Part shown: positions 1-10,031 of the stretch, in pieces
Layout: each line of letters opens with the position of its first letter
How positions within the stretch are numbered: the first letter of the stretch is position 1
NCBI RefSeq assembly: GCF_900005615.1
Contig: NZ_LN832559.1
Coordinates: 2,619,001 to 2,683,000 of the forward strand
Source of the DNA: Paracoccus aminovorans
GTDB taxonomy: Bacteria > Pseudomonadota > Alphaproteobacteria > Rhodobacterales > Rhodobacteraceae
Length of the DNA: 64,000 nt
Direction of reading: 5' to 3'
The notes under the pieces: generated by a model
The model's database searches: none
Told to the model about the DNA's origin: nothing
What the model saw: only the letters and a program-made list of their open reading frames with translations
Made by a program: the position numbers and the translations under genes

Positions 1-2
1 CC

Positions 3-668
3 GGCCCGGTGACCGAGACCCGCCCGCCGCTTGCCGCCAACGAGGCCGAGCGCCGGGCACTGGCGCATATCCTGGCCGGCCGGCACATCTGGCTGGCCGC
101 CAGCCCCACCCTGCCCGAGGCGCGGGCCGCCCTGGCCGCGCATCAGGCGACGCTGCACCACAACCACCGGGCGCTTCTGATCCTCGCCGGCCTGTCGCCC
201 GGCCTGCTGCCCGAGATCCTGGCCGAGGTCGAAACCCTGGGTCTGGCCGCCGTGCTACGCTCCGAGGACGACGACCCCGCATCCGACGACCATGTCCTGA
301 TCGCCGAAGAGGACCACGAGATGGGCCTGTGGTATCGCCTGGCCCCGGTCTGCTTCATGGGCGGCACGCTGCTGCCCGGCCCCGGCGCCGCGCCGCGCCA
401 CCCGTTCGAGCCGGCGGCCTTGGGATCGGCCATCATCCACGGCCCGCTGACCGAGGCGCATGCGCCGGAATGGGTGCAGCTGGACGGCGCCTCGGCGGCG
501 CGGCTGGTGACGGATGCGGCGGGACTGTCGCGGGCGGTGGCCGACCTCTCGGCCCCGGACCAGGCGGCCATGCTGGCCGGCAATGCCTGGTCGGTCAGCA
601 CCGGCGGCGCCGCCGTGCTGCGCCGGATCGCCGATACGGTGATCGAAGCGATGGAGACTCGCGCATGA
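3..668 (+). CDS. waaA: 3-deoxy-D-manno-octulosonic acid (Kdo) transferase, C-terminal part
   Basis: This is the carboxy-terminal half of the membrane-associated enzyme that adds Kdo to lipid A precursor. The reading frame is open to the left edge, so the gene starts outside the window; the GTG at position 9 is internal. The visible part carries the glycosyltransferase-B nucleotide-sugar region, with [10 protein letters not shown] followed by FMGGTLLPG and the HPFEPAALG stretch typical of Kdo transferases. The stop codon overlaps the lpxK start (ATGA), so the two lipid A genes are translationally coupled. Identity rests on the motifs and on the lpxK neighbour; it is fairly certain even though only about half the protein is present. 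Confidence 0.88.
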   Translation, partial: GPVTETRPPLAANEAERRALAHILAGRHIWLAASPTLPEARAALAAHQATLHHNHRALLILAGLSPGLLPEILAEVETLGLAAVLRSEDDDPASDDHVLIAEEDHEMGLWYRLAPVCFMGGTLLPGPGAAPRHPFEPAALGSAIIHGPLTEAHAPEWVQLDGASAARLVTDAAGLSRAVADLSAPDQAAMLAGNAWSVSTGGAAVLRRIADTVIEAMETRA

Positions 669-1654
669 GCCGCCGCGCCCCGGATTTCTGGTTCCGCCGG
701 CCCGGCGCCAAGGCGCGGCTGCTGGCGCCGCTGAGTGCGCTCTATGCCGCCGCCACCGCCCGCCGGCTGGCCCGCGGTCAGCGCGCGAAACTGCCGGTGC
801 CGGTGATCTGCATCGGCAACCTGAACGCCGGCGGCACCGGCAAGACCCCGACCGCCATCATGCTGGCGCAGCTTCTGCAAGCGCGGGGCATCGCGGTGCA
901 TATCGTCTCGCGCGGCTATGGCGGCCGCGAGAAGGGGCCGTTGCGGGTGGACGAAATGCGCCACAAGGCGGCGCAGACCGGCGACGAGCCCTTGCTGATG
1001 GCGGCTTTCGCACCGGTCTGGGTCGCCGACGACCGGCTGGCCGGAGCGCAGGCCGCCGTCGCGGCCGGCGCAGAGGCGGTGCTGCTGGACGACGGCTTCC
1101 AGGATCCGGCACTGGCCCATGACCTGTCGCTGGTGGTGGTCGATGCGGCCAAGGGCTTCGGCAACGGGCTGTGCCTGCCGGCCGGCCCTCTGCGCGAGCC
1201 GGTGGACCGCGGCCTTGCCCGCGCCGACCTGCTCCTGTCGATCGGAGAGCCCGCCGCGCAAGCCGCCTTCGCCGCCGCCTGGGGGCAGCGCCTTTCCCTG
1301 CCGCACCTGACCGGCCGGCTCGCACCGCTGCAGACCGGCATGGACTGGCAGGGCCAGCGCGTCATGGCCTTCGCCGGCATCGGCCATCCCGAGAAATTCT
1401 TTGCCACCCTGCGCGGCCTCGGCGCCGAGGTGGTCCGGGCCGAGGCGCTCGAGGATCACCAGCCCTTCACCCCGCAACTGCTGACCCGGCTCGAGGCCGA
1501 ATCGCGGCTGGTGGGCGCGCAGATGGTGACCACGGAAAAGGACGCCGCCCGCCTGCCGCGCAGCTTCCGGCCCAAGGTGCTGGCGCTGCCGGTGCGGCTG
1601 CAACTGGACGATCCCGCGCCGCTGCTCGACCGGCTGGCGGCGCTGAAGCTCTAG
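665..1654 (+). CDS. lpxK: tetraacyldisaccharide 4'-kinase
   Basis: LpxK phosphorylates the 4' position of the lipid A disaccharide at the inner membrane. The 329-residue protein has the expected size. It shows a hydrophobic amino-terminal segment, the Walker A loop [13 protein letters not shown] at residues 51-63, the SRGYGG element and the DDGFQD motif (about residue 142) that is diagnostic for the family. The ATG overlaps the waaA stop by four bases, so I start here rather than at in-frame upstream codons. A rho-independent hairpin follows directly after the stop. waaA-lpxK adjacency is a common alphaproteobacterial arrangement. Confidence 0.95.
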   Translation: MSRRAPDFWFRRPGAKARLLAPLSALYAAATARRLARGQRAKLPVPVICIGNLNAGGTGKTPTAIMLAQLLQARGIAVHIVSRGYGGREKGPLRVDEMRHKAAQTGDEPLLMAAFAPVWVADDRLAGAQAAVAAGAEAVLLDDGFQDPALAHDLSLVVVDAAKGFGNGLCLPAGPLREPVDRGLARADLLLSIGEPAAQAAFAAAWGQRLSLPHLTGRLAPLQTGMDWQGQRVMAFAGIGHPEKFFATLRGLGAEVVRAEALEDHQPFTPQLLTRLEAESRLVGAQMVTTEKDAARLPRSFRPKVLALPVRLQLDDPAPLLDRLAALKL

Positions 1655-1660
1655 AAAGCA

Positions 1661-1694
1661 GAAAGCCCCGGCGTGACCGGGACTTTCCGTTTTC
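1661..1694. terminator. bidirectional terminator between lpxK and dsbA-like gene
   Basis: An 11-base stem (GAAAGCCCCGG with CCGGGACTTTC, one mismatch) closes a five-base loop and is followed by CGTTTTCC. It lies between two convergent genes and would stop transcripts from both sides. Confidence 0.75.
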
Positions 1695-1725
1695 CAAATA
1701 CCCCTGCGGCGCTGCCGCCAGGCGC

Positions 1726-2394
1726 TCAGCCCTTGGCGGCCAGCTTGGCGTCGATGATCTTCTTCATCTCGTCCCAAGGCTGGTTCGAGACCTTCTCGCC
1801 GTCGATGACGAAGCTGGGCGTGCCCTCGACCTTGTCGGCGGTGGCATGGGTCTGGAAGGTCGCGACCAGGTCCGCGACCTTCTGCTTGTCGTTCCAGCAG
1901 GCGTCCATCTGCTCGGGCGTCATGCCGGCCTTGGCACCGACCTTGCGCAGGTTGGCCGAGATGTCGTCCATGGTCTTGGCATCCAGCCAGGTCTTCTGCC
2001 CGCTCATCAGCAGATCCGAGACGGCGTAATACTTGTCGTCGCCGCCGCAGCGGGCCAGGATCCCGGCCCACAGCCCGACCGCATCGAAATAGACGTCGCG
2101 CTGGATGAACTTCACCTTGCCGGTGTCGATATATTCCGCCTTGAGCTTGGGCAGGTTCTCGTCATGGAAGGCGGCGCAATGCGGGCAGGTGAAGCTCGCA
2201 TATTCGACGATGGTGACCGGCGCATCGGCCTGACCCAACACGATGTCGGGCAGCACCTTGCCCTGCGGCATCTGCTCGGCGGTCTGGGCGCTTTCCGCCG
2301 GGGCGGGCGTCGTCTCCTGCGCCAGCGCGGGCAGCGCGGAAACGGTCAGCGCGGCCGTGGCGGCGACGATGAAAGAGCGGCGGAACAGCGTCAT
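1726..2394 (-). CDS. DsbA-family periplasmic thiol-disulfide oxidoreductase
   Basis: A 222-residue exported thioredoxin-fold protein that probably introduces or shuffles disulfides in periplasmic proteins. Residues 1-26 form a signal peptide ending ALPALAQ. The active site is CPHC at residues 70-73 in FTCPHCAAFH, and a cis-proline loop EGTPSF lies about residue 194. It matches the single-domain alphaproteobacterial DsbA group (Thioredoxin_4) better than classical E. coli DsbA. Its start overlaps the stop of the DUF721 gene by four bases, so the two form a small operon. Whether it acts as an oxidase or an isomerase cannot be read from sequence. Confidence 0.9.
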   Translation of the reverse strand: MTLFRRSFIVAATAALTVSALPALAQETTPAPAESAQTAEQMPQGKVLPDIVLGQADAPVTIVEYASFTCPHCAAFHDENLPKLKAEYIDTGKVKFIQRDVYFDAVGLWAGILARCGGDDKYYAVSDLLMSGQKTWLDAKTMDDISANLRKVGAKAGMTPEQMDACWNDKQKVADLVATFQTHATADKVEGTPSFVIDGEKVSNQPWDEMKKIIDAKLAAKG

Positions 2395-2930
2395 GGATTG
2401 GCCTTTCGGTCGTTGATGTCCCGGCGGGACAGGATGTTCAGCGCCAACTGCCGCATGGCGGCGGAAAGCGCGGGATTGTCGAAGCCTTCGGCGATGCCTT
2501 CGGCCTGCGCGACCCGGGCCGGATCGGGCGGCACGGCACGGCGCGGCGCCGGGGTGAATTCGGCCTGGCCCTCGGCAAAGCCGATGGGTGCGGTCTGGGT
2601 CAGCACGATGCGCGCCACGGCGTTGAAACCGTAGCAGGCATTCACCTTGTCGCGGATCTGCTCGATCTGCATCTGCACCAGCGGCGCGCGCGCCCCGGCC
2701 ACCAGCAGCGTCAGCGTGGCGCCGAAGCCCTTGCCATGGCTGACGCGGACCGGGCGGCTGTGGGCGGCGATCTCAGGGCCGACCACCTCGGCCCAATGCG
2801 TCAGCAGCCGCGCCACGGCAAAACCGCGGCTCTCGCCCACGTTCTTCACGCGGGCGGCGACCAGCTGGGCTGCGGGCTCGAAACCACGCATCCGGCGCTT
2901 GGGCTTGCTGTCGGGTCTGCTCTGGGCCAT
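2391..2930 (-). CDS. DUF721 domain protein (DciA-like)
   Basis: A 179-residue cytoplasmic protein of the DUF721 family, which includes DciA, the ancestral loader of the replicative helicase. The domain spans roughly residues 15-115 (HWAEVVGPEIAAHSRPV and similar), with a basic amino-terminal tail and a proline-rich linker before a short carboxy-terminal helix. It is translationally coupled to the downstream DsbA-like gene and diverges from mutY, an arrangement often seen in Rhodobacteraceae. The family is clear; a helicase-loading role is inferred only. Confidence 0.82.
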   Translation of the reverse strand: MAQSRPDSKPKRRMRGFEPAAQLVAARVKNVGESRGFAVARLLTHWAEVVGPEIAAHSRPVRVSHGKGFGATLTLLVAGARAPLVQMQIEQIRDKVNACYGFNAVARIVLTQTAPIGFAEGQAEFTPAPRRAVPPDPARVAQAEGIAEGFDNPALSAAMRQLALNILSRRDINDRKANP

Positions 2931-3014
2931 CTTGCGACGCTTGGTTCAACTTCGGCGCAGTCTGACCTGCGACGCGCCCGGACGCCAGAGAGATGAGGCT
3001 GAAAATTGCGTGAC

Positions 3015-4082
3015 ATGGCGGTGATCCCGCAGGAGCTGCTGGCCTGGTACGACCGCCACGCCCGCGTGCTGTCCTGGCGCACGCCGCCCGGCGGCACAGG
3101 CGCCGACCCCTATCGAGTCTGGCTGTCCGAGGTCATGCTGCAACAGACCACCGTGGCGGCGGTGAAGTCCTATTTCGAACGCTTCACCACGCTCTGGCCC
3201 ACGGTCCACGACCTGGCCGCGGCCGAGGATGCGCAGGTCATGGCGGAATGGGCGGGCCTGGGCTATTACGCCCGCGCCCGCAACCTGGTGGCCTGCGCCC
3301 GCACTGTCGCGCAACTGGGCGCCTTTCCGGACACCCGCGAAGGGTTGGCGGCCCTGCCCGGCATTGGCGCCTATACCTCGGCCGCCATCGCCGCCATCGC
3401 CTTCGACCGCCCCGAGACCGTGGTCGACGGCAATGTCGAGCGCGTCGTCGCCCGGCTTTTCGCGGTCGAAACCCCGCTGCCCGCCGCCAAGCCGGAACTC
3501 ACCGCCTTGGCCGCCCGCCTGACCCCGCAGGCGCGTCCCGGCGACTTCGCCCAGGCCATGATGGACCTGGGCGCCACCATCTGCACGCCGCGCAGCCCGG
3601 CCTGCGGCATCTGCCCGATCATCCCGCATTGCCAGGCCCGTGCCCAGGGCATCGCCGCGGAACTGCCGCGCAAGGCGCCGAAGAAAGCCAAGCCGCAGCG
3701 CCGGGGCACGGTCTGGATCGGCCTGACCGAGGATGCCGTGCTGGTCGAGACGCGGCCCGACAAGGGCCTCTTGGGCGGCACACTGGCCTTCCCCTCGACC
3801 GGCTGGGACGGCTCCGACCTGCCGCCGCCCGCGCCGGCGGACTGGCAGGAGCTGGGGCTGGTGCGCCATGTCTTCACCCATTTCGCGCTGGACCTGACCG
3901 TCGCGACCGGCCGGTTGACCGCAACGCCGCAACGCGGCAATCTGGTGCCGCTCGGCCGGTTCGACCCCAGCGCCCTGCCCGGCCTGATGCGCAAGGCCTG
4001 GGTCCTCGCCCAGAATCCGTTCCCGGCCACAGCCCGCGACAACGCGCCGCCATGGCAAACCCCCGCAACACGCGATAGGTGA
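3015..4082 (+). CDS. mutY: A/G-specific adenine DNA glycosylase
   Basis: MutY removes adenine mispaired with 8-oxoguanine. The 355-residue protein shows the helix-hairpin-helix LPGIGAYTSAAIAA, the catalytic aspartate in VVDGNVERV, the glutamate in SEVMLQQTT, and the iron-sulfur cluster ligands C-X6-C-X2-C-X5-C in the stretch starting CTPRSPACGIC. The carboxy-terminal Nudix-like domain that reads 8-oxoG contains the FTHFAL motif. I prefer ATG 3015, preceded by GAGG, over the TTG nine bases upstream. It diverges from the DUF721/DsbA pair and is closely followed by alkB. Confidence 0.95.
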   Translation: MAVIPQELLAWYDRHARVLSWRTPPGGTGADPYRVWLSEVMLQQTTVAAVKSYFERFTTLWPTVHDLAAAEDAQVMAEWAGLGYYARARNLVACARTVAQLGAFPDTREGLAALPGIGAYTSAAIAAIAFDRPETVVDGNVERVVARLFAVETPLPAAKPELTALAARLTPQARPGDFAQAMMDLGATICTPRSPACGICPIIPHCQARAQGIAAELPRKAPKKAKPQRRGTVWIGLTEDAVLVETRPDKGLLGGTLAFPSTGWDGSDLPPPAPADWQELGLVRHVFTHFALDLTVATGRLTATPQRGNLVPLGRFDPSALPGLMRKAWVLAQNPFPATARDNAPPWQTPATRDR

Positions 4083-4086
4083 GCCC

Positions 4087-5223
4087 ATGCAGACCGCCTT
4101 CCGTTCCCGCCTGATCGACGCCCTGCCCTTCTGGCTGTCGCTGGGCATGGTGCCGCTGTTTCTGGTCGCGCTGCGCTGGGGCGGCTGGTGGTTCGCGCTG
4201 ATGCCGTTCTACGCCTGGTATCTGATGACCATGCTGGACGCGGTGCTGGGCCTGAACGAGGAAAACCCCGACACCGGGACGCCCGAATCGCAGCTGATCT
4301 GGTATCGCGCCATCACTGTGATCTGGTTCCCGATCCAGGCGGCGATGATCTTCGGCGGCATCTGGTTCGCCACGCGCGGCGGGCTTTCGGGCTGGGAAAA
4401 GGCCGGCCTGTTCTTCGGCATCGGCGTCGCCTCGGGCACCATCGGCATCGTCTATGCCCATGAATTGCTGCACCAGAAGAACAAGCTGGAGCGCTGGCTG
4501 GGCGACCTGCTGCTGGCCTCGACGCTGTATTCGCATTTCCGCACCGAGCACCTGCTGGTGCATCATTCCTGGGTGGCGACGCCGCGCGACGCCGTCTCGG
4601 CCCGCTACAACGAGGGCTTCTTCCGCTTCTTCCTGCGCGTGCTGATCGAATGCCCGGCCAGCGCCTGGGCGGCCGAGACCCGGCGGCTGACCCGCTCGGG
4701 CCGCTCGAAATTCGACCGCCGCAACCCGTTCTGGCGCTACGGCGCCTTGCAGCTGGCGATGCTGGCGCTGGCGGCCGGCTTGGGCGGCTGGCAGGGGCTG
4801 CTGCTCTTCGTCTGGCAGGCCTTCGTCGCGGTCTGGCAGCTGGAACTGACCAATTACGTCGAACATTACGGGCTGACCCGGAAATACCTGGGCAACGGTC
4901 GCTACGAACATGTCCTGCCGCGCCACAGCTGGAATTCCTCGCATACCGCGACGAACTGGCTGCTGATCAACCTGCAGCGCCATTCCGACCACCATTACAA
5001 GCCCGACCGGCGCTTTCCCTTGCTGCAAACCTATTCGCAGGAAGAGGCGCCGCAGCTGCCGATGGGCTATCCGGCGATGACCTTCCTGGCCATGGTGCCG
5101 CCCCTGTGGCGACGGCGGATGAACCCGCGCGTGCGCGCCTGGCGCAAGCAGTTCTACCCCGAAATCACCGACTGGCAGCCCTATACCAAGGGCCAGAACC
5201 CCCCCCCGCGCGGCGCGCTCTGA
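4087..5223 (+). CDS. alkB: alkane 1-monooxygenase
   Basis: An integral-membrane non-heme diiron hydroxylase that oxidises medium-chain n-alkanes to primary alcohols. All histidine clusters are present in order: HELLHQ (125-130), HLLVHHSW (about 155-162), NYVEHYG (256-262) and LQRHSDHH (296-303), interleaved with about six hydrophobic segments. The length of 378 residues is normal for AlkB. It lies only four bases after mutY, so it may be cotranscribed, but no rubredoxin, rubredoxin reductase or AlkS-type regulator is in the window; electron partners must be elsewhere. Related xylene monooxygenases are less likely given the motif set. Confidence 0.93.
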   Translation: MQTAFRSRLIDALPFWLSLGMVPLFLVALRWGGWWFALMPFYAWYLMTMLDAVLGLNEENPDTGTPESQLIWYRAITVIWFPIQAAMIFGGIWFATRGGLSGWEKAGLFFGIGVASGTIGIVYAHELLHQKNKLERWLGDLLLASTLYSHFRTEHLLVHHSWVATPRDAVSARYNEGFFRFFLRVLIECPASAWAAETRRLTRSGRSKFDRRNPFWRYGALQLAMLALAAGLGGWQGLLLFVWQAFVAVWQLELTNYVEHYGLTRKYLGNGRYEHVLPRHSWNSSHTATNWLLINLQRHSDHHYKPDRRFPLLQTYSQEEAPQLPMGYPAMTFLAMVPPLWRRRMNPRVRAWRKQFYPEITDWQPYTKGQNPPPRGAL

Positions 5224-5233
5224 AAGCTAAAAG

Positions 5234-5262
5234 GCCCCGCCCGGCGCAAGGCCGAACGGGGC
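5234..5262 (-). terminator. terminator after ccrM
   Basis: Nested stem: GCCCCG pairs with CGGGGC, enclosing CGGC/GCCG. On the minus strand it is followed by TTTTAG, so it fits termination of ccrM, and it lies between convergent alkB and ccrM. Confidence 0.65.
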
Positions 5263-5321
5263 AAGGCGGTCCCGGCCGCGCCAGAGCTCGCGGAACGTCG
5301 GGACTTGGCGAACCGGAAAAC

Positions 5322-6497
<1,176 letters not shown>

Positions 6498-6501
6498 TCA
6501 T

Positions 6502-6540
6502 GAGTCAGAGGCGATTCGCCGTCAAATTCTTTTTTGAATC
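6502..6540. promoter_or_regulatory. cluster of three GANTC methylation sites upstream of ccrM
   Basis: GAGTC (6502-6506), GATTC (6513-6517) and GAATC (6536-6540) sit 47-85 bases upstream of the ccrM start, partly inside the 3' end of rnhB. GANTC is the target of the enzyme encoded next door. In Caulobacter, methylation of such sites in the ccrM promoter is known to shut it off; the same here is inferred. Confidence 0.6.
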
Positions 6541-7170
6541 AACAGCTTGCGGTTTCAGCTTTACACAAGATATTGTGGACGGGGCGAAGCTGCGCCTATG
6601 ATATGGGGTCACGCCCAAATCTAGCAGCGCCTGGCGATGCGCCGCGGTCGCATAACCGGCATTCGCCTCCCAGCCGTATCCGGGGTGCTGTTGCGCCAAA
6701 TCCACCATGATGCGGTCGCGCAACAGTTTCGCCACGATCGAGGCCGCGGCGATGGACAGACAGCGCCCGTCGCCGCCCACAACCGCCTGCCCGGGCAGGT
6801 CCAGGTCGCGCGGCAGCATGTTGCCGTCGATCAGCACCAGGCAGGGCCGCCGGCGCAGCCCGGCGATGGCCCGGCACATCGCCAGATGCGAGGCGCGCAG
6901 GATGTTTAGCCGGTCGATCTCCTCGACGCTGGCATGTCCCACGGCCCAGTCGCAGCAGGCCATCAGCCGCTCGGCCAGCGCCTCTCGCCGCTTCGCCGTC
7001 AGCTTCTTGGAATCGTTCAGCCCCTCGGGAATGCAGGCGGCATCCAGAATCACCGCCGCCGCCGTCACCGGTCCGGCCAGCGGGCCGCGCCCCACTTCGT
7101 CCACGCCGGCGACGAAGCGGGCGCCGTTGCGCAGCGCCGCTTCCTCGAAGGCATAGTCGGGCCAGTTCAT
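6505..7170 (-). CDS. rnhB: ribonuclease HII
   Basis: RNase HII nicks RNA-DNA hybrids and starts removal of misincorporated ribonucleotides. The 221-residue protein shows GVDEVGRGPLAG (acidic pair D24-E25), the NDSKKL motif, the conserved aspartate in VLIDGN, and AAASIVAKLLRD. I start at the ATG that overlaps the allA stop (ATGA) rather than at upstream in-frame codons lying inside allA. The carboxy terminus carries a short extra tail after YHRRSFAP. rnhB followed by ccrM on one strand is a frequent alphaproteobacterial pairing. Confidence 0.95.
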   Translation of the reverse strand: MNWPDYAFEEAALRNGARFVAGVDEVGRGPLAGPVTAAAVILDAACIPEGLNDSKKLTAKRREALAERLMACCDWAVGHASVEEIDRLNILRASHLAMCRAIAGLRRRPCLVLIDGNMLPRDLDLPGQAVVGGDGRCLSIAAASIVAKLLRDRIMVDLAQQHPGYGWEANAGYATAAHRQALLDLGVTPYHRRSFAPSTISCVKLKPQAVDSKKNLTANRL

Positions 7171-7646
7171 GCCTCGACGGTGACGGGGGCGATGGCGACC
7201 TCTTCCAGGTTCACGCCCTCGCCCTCGCGGTCCACGACAAGGAAATCCGCCGGCCGGTCCAGCGGCGTCAGCACGCCGTGCCACACCCCGGCCCGCAGGT
7301 TCACCCCCATGCCGGCCGGCACCAGAAAGGCCACAGGCGCCCCCGGCCGACCGCCCTCGTCCGGCGCCACGACGGAAAGCCAGGGATCCGCCCCCAGCGG
7401 CACGAAGGCCTGACTGCCCAGCGGATGCCGCTCCAGCAGCGTGCAATCATAGGGCAGGCTCACCGGTTCGGACCGAAAGATCGAGATGATCGCCTCACCG
7501 CCGCCTCGCTCGACCGTGGCCAGCGCATGATGACGCTCGCAGCGCCCGGCATTGATCATCTTGCTGGGCGCCTCGCGCGGCGTCAGCAGCTCTCCGAAGG
7601 GTGCGAAGGCCTCGGCGGTGATCGGCTGGATTTTGATCTTGCTCAT
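7167..7646 (-). CDS. allA: ureidoglycolate lyase
   Basis: A 159-residue cupin-fold enzyme that releases urea from ureidoglycolate to give glyoxylate, the last step of allantoin breakdown. Family hallmarks are ITAEAFAPFGELL at the amino terminus, the ERHPLGSQAFVPL segment and VWHGVLTPLD. Its stop overlaps the rnhB start. No other purine-degradation gene is in the window, and a strong hairpin separates it from the upstream MFS gene, so functional linkage to that transporter is unproven. Confidence 0.88.
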   Translation of the reverse strand: MSKIKIQPITAEAFAPFGELLTPREAPSKMINAGRCERHHALATVERGGGEAIISIFRSEPVSLPYDCTLLERHPLGSQAFVPLGADPWLSVVAPDEGGRPGAPVAFLVPAGMGVNLRAGVWHGVLTPLDRPADFLVVDREGEGVNLEEVAIAPVTVEA

Positions 7647-7683
7647 CTTCCCTGCTTCTTTTGTGTGTAAATATCCTGGGGGT

Positions 7684-7702
7684 GCGGGGGCAAGGCCCCC
7701 GC
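7684..7702 (-). terminator. strong GC hairpin downstream of the MFS gene
   Basis: A perfect eight-base stem, GCGGGGGC/GCCCCCGC with an AAG loop, sits between the MFS stop and the allA start. On the minus strand it is followed by CAGGATATTTACAC. It would uncouple allA from the MFS transcript. Confidence 0.65.
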
Positions 7703-7712
7703 CCCTGTCCTC

Positions 7713-8903
7713 TCAGAGCCGCTCCATCCGCGGCAGAAAGACGGTCAGAAGCCCCATCAGCGGCAGATAGGAACATATCTTGTAGACGAATTCGATCCCC
7801 CTGGCATCCGCCACCAGCCCCAGCACGGCGGCGGCGATCCCGCCCATGCCGAAGGCGAAGCCGAAGAAGATGCCGGCGATCATGCCGGTCCGCCCCGGCA
7901 CCAGCTCCTGGGCAAAGACCACGATGGCCGGAAAGGCCGAGGCCAGGATCAGTCCGATGATCACCGTCAGCACCCCGGTCGCGGCCAGGCCCACATGCGG
8001 CAGCGCCAGGGTAAAGGGCAGGATGCCCAGGATCGAGAACCAGATCACCTTCAGGGGGCCGACACGGTCGCCCAGCAACCCGCCCAGCATGACGCCGGCC
8101 GCCATGCCGCCCAGGAACAGGAACAGCATGATCTGCGCCTGCTGGGTGCTGAGACCGAACTTCTCGATCAGGAAGAAGGTGTAATAGCTGGACAGGCTGG
8201 CGGTATAGATGTTCTTGGTGAAGGTCAGCAGCGCCAGCACCACGATCGCCATCGCGACCCGGCGGGGCGCAAGCGGCGAGGGGCCCACGACCCGCGCGCC
8301 CGCCGCCTTGCGCCGGCCCTCGGCCCAGGTCCCGACCCGCCACAGCATGGCCGAGCCCAGCATGGCCGCGACCGAGAACACCGCCACCGAAGGCCGGCCC
8401 AGCGGCACCACGATGAAGGCCGCCAGCAGCGGCCCCAGCGCCTGGCCGAAATTCCCGCCCAGCTGGAACAGCGATTGCGCGGTGCCGAACCGCCCACCCG
8501 AGGCGATCCGGGCCACGCGCGAGCTTTCCGGATGGAACACCGCCGAGCCGACACCGATCAACATCGCTCCGGCCAGCAGCACCCAGTATTCATGCGCCAG
8601 CGCCAGCAGCAGCACCCCGCAGACCGTGGCGCCCATGCCGACCGCCAGCGACCGCGGCATCGGCTTCTTGTCCGTCACCGCCCCCACCACCGGCTGAAGC
8701 AGCGAGGCCGTCACCTGGAAGGCGAAGGTCATCAGCCCGATCTGCCAATAGGAGAGGGTGAATTCCTGCTGCAGCAGCGGATAGATCGCCGCCAGCATGG
8801 ATTGCATGATGTCGTTGATCATGTGGCACAGGCTGATGGCGATCAGCACGGTCCAGGCCGTGGCCGAAACGCCATGGCCGCGGATGGTCGATGCGTCCGA
8901 CAC
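7713..8903 (-). CDS. MFS transporter, fosmidomycin-resistance (Fsr) type
   Basis: A 396-residue major facilitator with about twelve hydrophobic segments. The amino-terminal stretch HMINDIMQSMLAAIYPLL and the motif VFHPESSRVAR are characteristic of the Fsr subgroup of drug or small-molecule exporters. Start chosen: GTG at 8903, preceded by AAGAGG at good distance; longer versions run into non-coding DNA. It diverges from a GntR-family regulator with a conspicuous dyad between them, so that regulator is the likely controller. Substrate unknown. Confidence 0.85.
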   Translation of the reverse strand: MSDASTIRGHGVSATAWTVLIAISLCHMINDIMQSMLAAIYPLLQQEFTLSYWQIGLMTFAFQVTASLLQPVVGAVTDKKPMPRSLAVGMGATVCGVLLLALAHEYWVLLAGAMLIGVGSAVFHPESSRVARIASGGRFGTAQSLFQLGGNFGQALGPLLAAFIVVPLGRPSVAVFSVAAMLGSAMLWRVGTWAEGRRKAAGARVVGPSPLAPRRVAMAIVVLALLTFTKNIYTASLSSYYTFFLIEKFGLSTQQAQIMLFLFLGGMAAGVMLGGLLGDRVGPLKVIWFSILGILPFTLALPHVGLAATGVLTVIIGLILASAFPAIVVFAQELVPGRTGMIAGIFFGFAFGMGGIAAAVLGLVADARGIEFVYKICSYLPLMGLLTVFLPRMERL

Positions 8904-9015
8904 GGGGATCCACCTCTTGCGAATTGCCCGTATTTCCCCCTGCGTCGGGGAATTGTCAACCTGGCCACGCCGCCGGGCCGGCGCCGAATTGCCTTGACCC
9001 CTGCGACGATTTGCT

Positions 9016-9045
9016 CTCAAAGCTAAACTGAAGAGTTTACTTGAG
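9016..9045. promoter_or_regulatory. 30-bp dyad between MFS and GntR genes
   Basis: Inverted repeat CTCAA-N3-TAAACT-N4-AGTTTA-N1-TTGAG, located in the 272-base divergent intergenic region. Its size and symmetry suit a GntR/HutC dimer, with the neighbouring regulator as candidate binder (inferred). Confidence 0.5.
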
Positions 9046-9175
9046 TTCCAGGGTCGGACGGCGCGACGACAAGCCTTCTTGCTGCCCCGGCCGGTCAGTG
9101 TCAATGCGACGCCCGCCGGCCGCCCCGTTATCGAGTCCCCCGAAAAACCCTCGATAGATCGCCATAATATTCAAA

Positions 9176-9925
9176 ATGATGACATTCCCCAGAAGTGTGG
9201 CGCAGGCCCTCTCGGCCGAGGATCAGGAACGCAAGCGGCGGAACATGACCTGGCAGAGCGTGCAGGAGGACGTGCTCAACCGCATCCGCAACGGCGAATG
9301 GCCCGAGGGCGAACTGATTCCTACCGAGGCGGATCTTGCCACCGAATTCGGCTGCGCCCGGGCCACGGTCAACCGCGCCCTGCAGGCGCTGGCGCAAAGC
9401 GGCGTGCTCGAACGCCGGCGCAAGGTCGGCACCCGCGTCGCCCGGCACCCGCGCGTGCAGATGGTCCGCTTCCTGCTGCGGCGCGAGATCGAGGCCGCGG
9501 GCAAAGTCTACGGCTATGCGCTGCTCGACTATCAGGAGGCCTCGCCGCCCGCGGACATCGCCCAGGCGATGCTGCTGCGCACCGACGACGTGCTCTTGCG
9601 CATCCGTTCGCGCTTTACCGCCGACGGGGCGATTTATTGCTGCGAAGAGCGCTGGCTCAACAATTTCGCCACCCCCGGCCTGACCCGCGACGCGCTGGAA
9701 GAGATCAGCCCCTGCGAATGGCTGCTGGGCCATGTGCCGATCAACCGCGGCAGCATGGCGATGGCGGCGACGGCGGCGGGCAAGGGCTTCGTGTCGCAGG
9801 CGCTGGAACTGCCGGTCGACGCCCCGGTGCTGCTGCTGGAACGGATGGATTGGCTGGACAACATGCCCGTTTCGCTGACCCGGCGCTATTTCCCGCAGGA
9901 ACACCGGATGATTGCGAATATCTAG
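9176..9925 (+). CDS. GntR-family (HutC-type) transcriptional regulator
   Basis: A 249-residue regulator with an amino-terminal winged helix (IPTEADLATEFGCARATVNRAL, about residues 48-70, then the wing GVLERRRKVGTRVA) and a UTRA ligand-binding domain after residue 100 (YGYALLDYQEA, CCEERWLN, ending RRYFPQEHRMIANI). The double ATG at 9176 has no good ribosome site; ATG 9245, just before the DNA-binding domain, is an alternative that leaves 226 residues. Probably represses the divergent MFS gene and itself; effector unknown. Confidence 0.85.
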   Translation: MMTFPRSVAQALSAEDQERKRRNMTWQSVQEDVLNRIRNGEWPEGELIPTEADLATEFGCARATVNRALQALAQSGVLERRRKVGTRVARHPRVQMVRFLLRREIEAAGKVYGYALLDYQEASPPADIAQAMLLRTDDVLLRIRSRFTADGAIYCCEERWLNNFATPGLTRDALEEISPCEWLLGHVPINRGSMAMAATAAGKGFVSQALELPVDAPVLLLERMDWLDNMPVSLTRRYFPQEHRMIANI

Positions 9926-10031
9926 GCCGGATCAACCCGAGTTGACCGCTGCTTGCTTGCCTTGGCGGCCGCATTTCGCCAATGATGCGGGCAAAACAAA
10001 GATACGACAGGCAAACGGACCCGACCCGAGC

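Noticed and set aside
143-2071. Long minus-strand open frame across waaA and lpxK
   Set aside because: A shadow of high-GC coding on the opposite strand: Arg/Gly/Pro-rich, no family motif, and it covers two well-supported genes.
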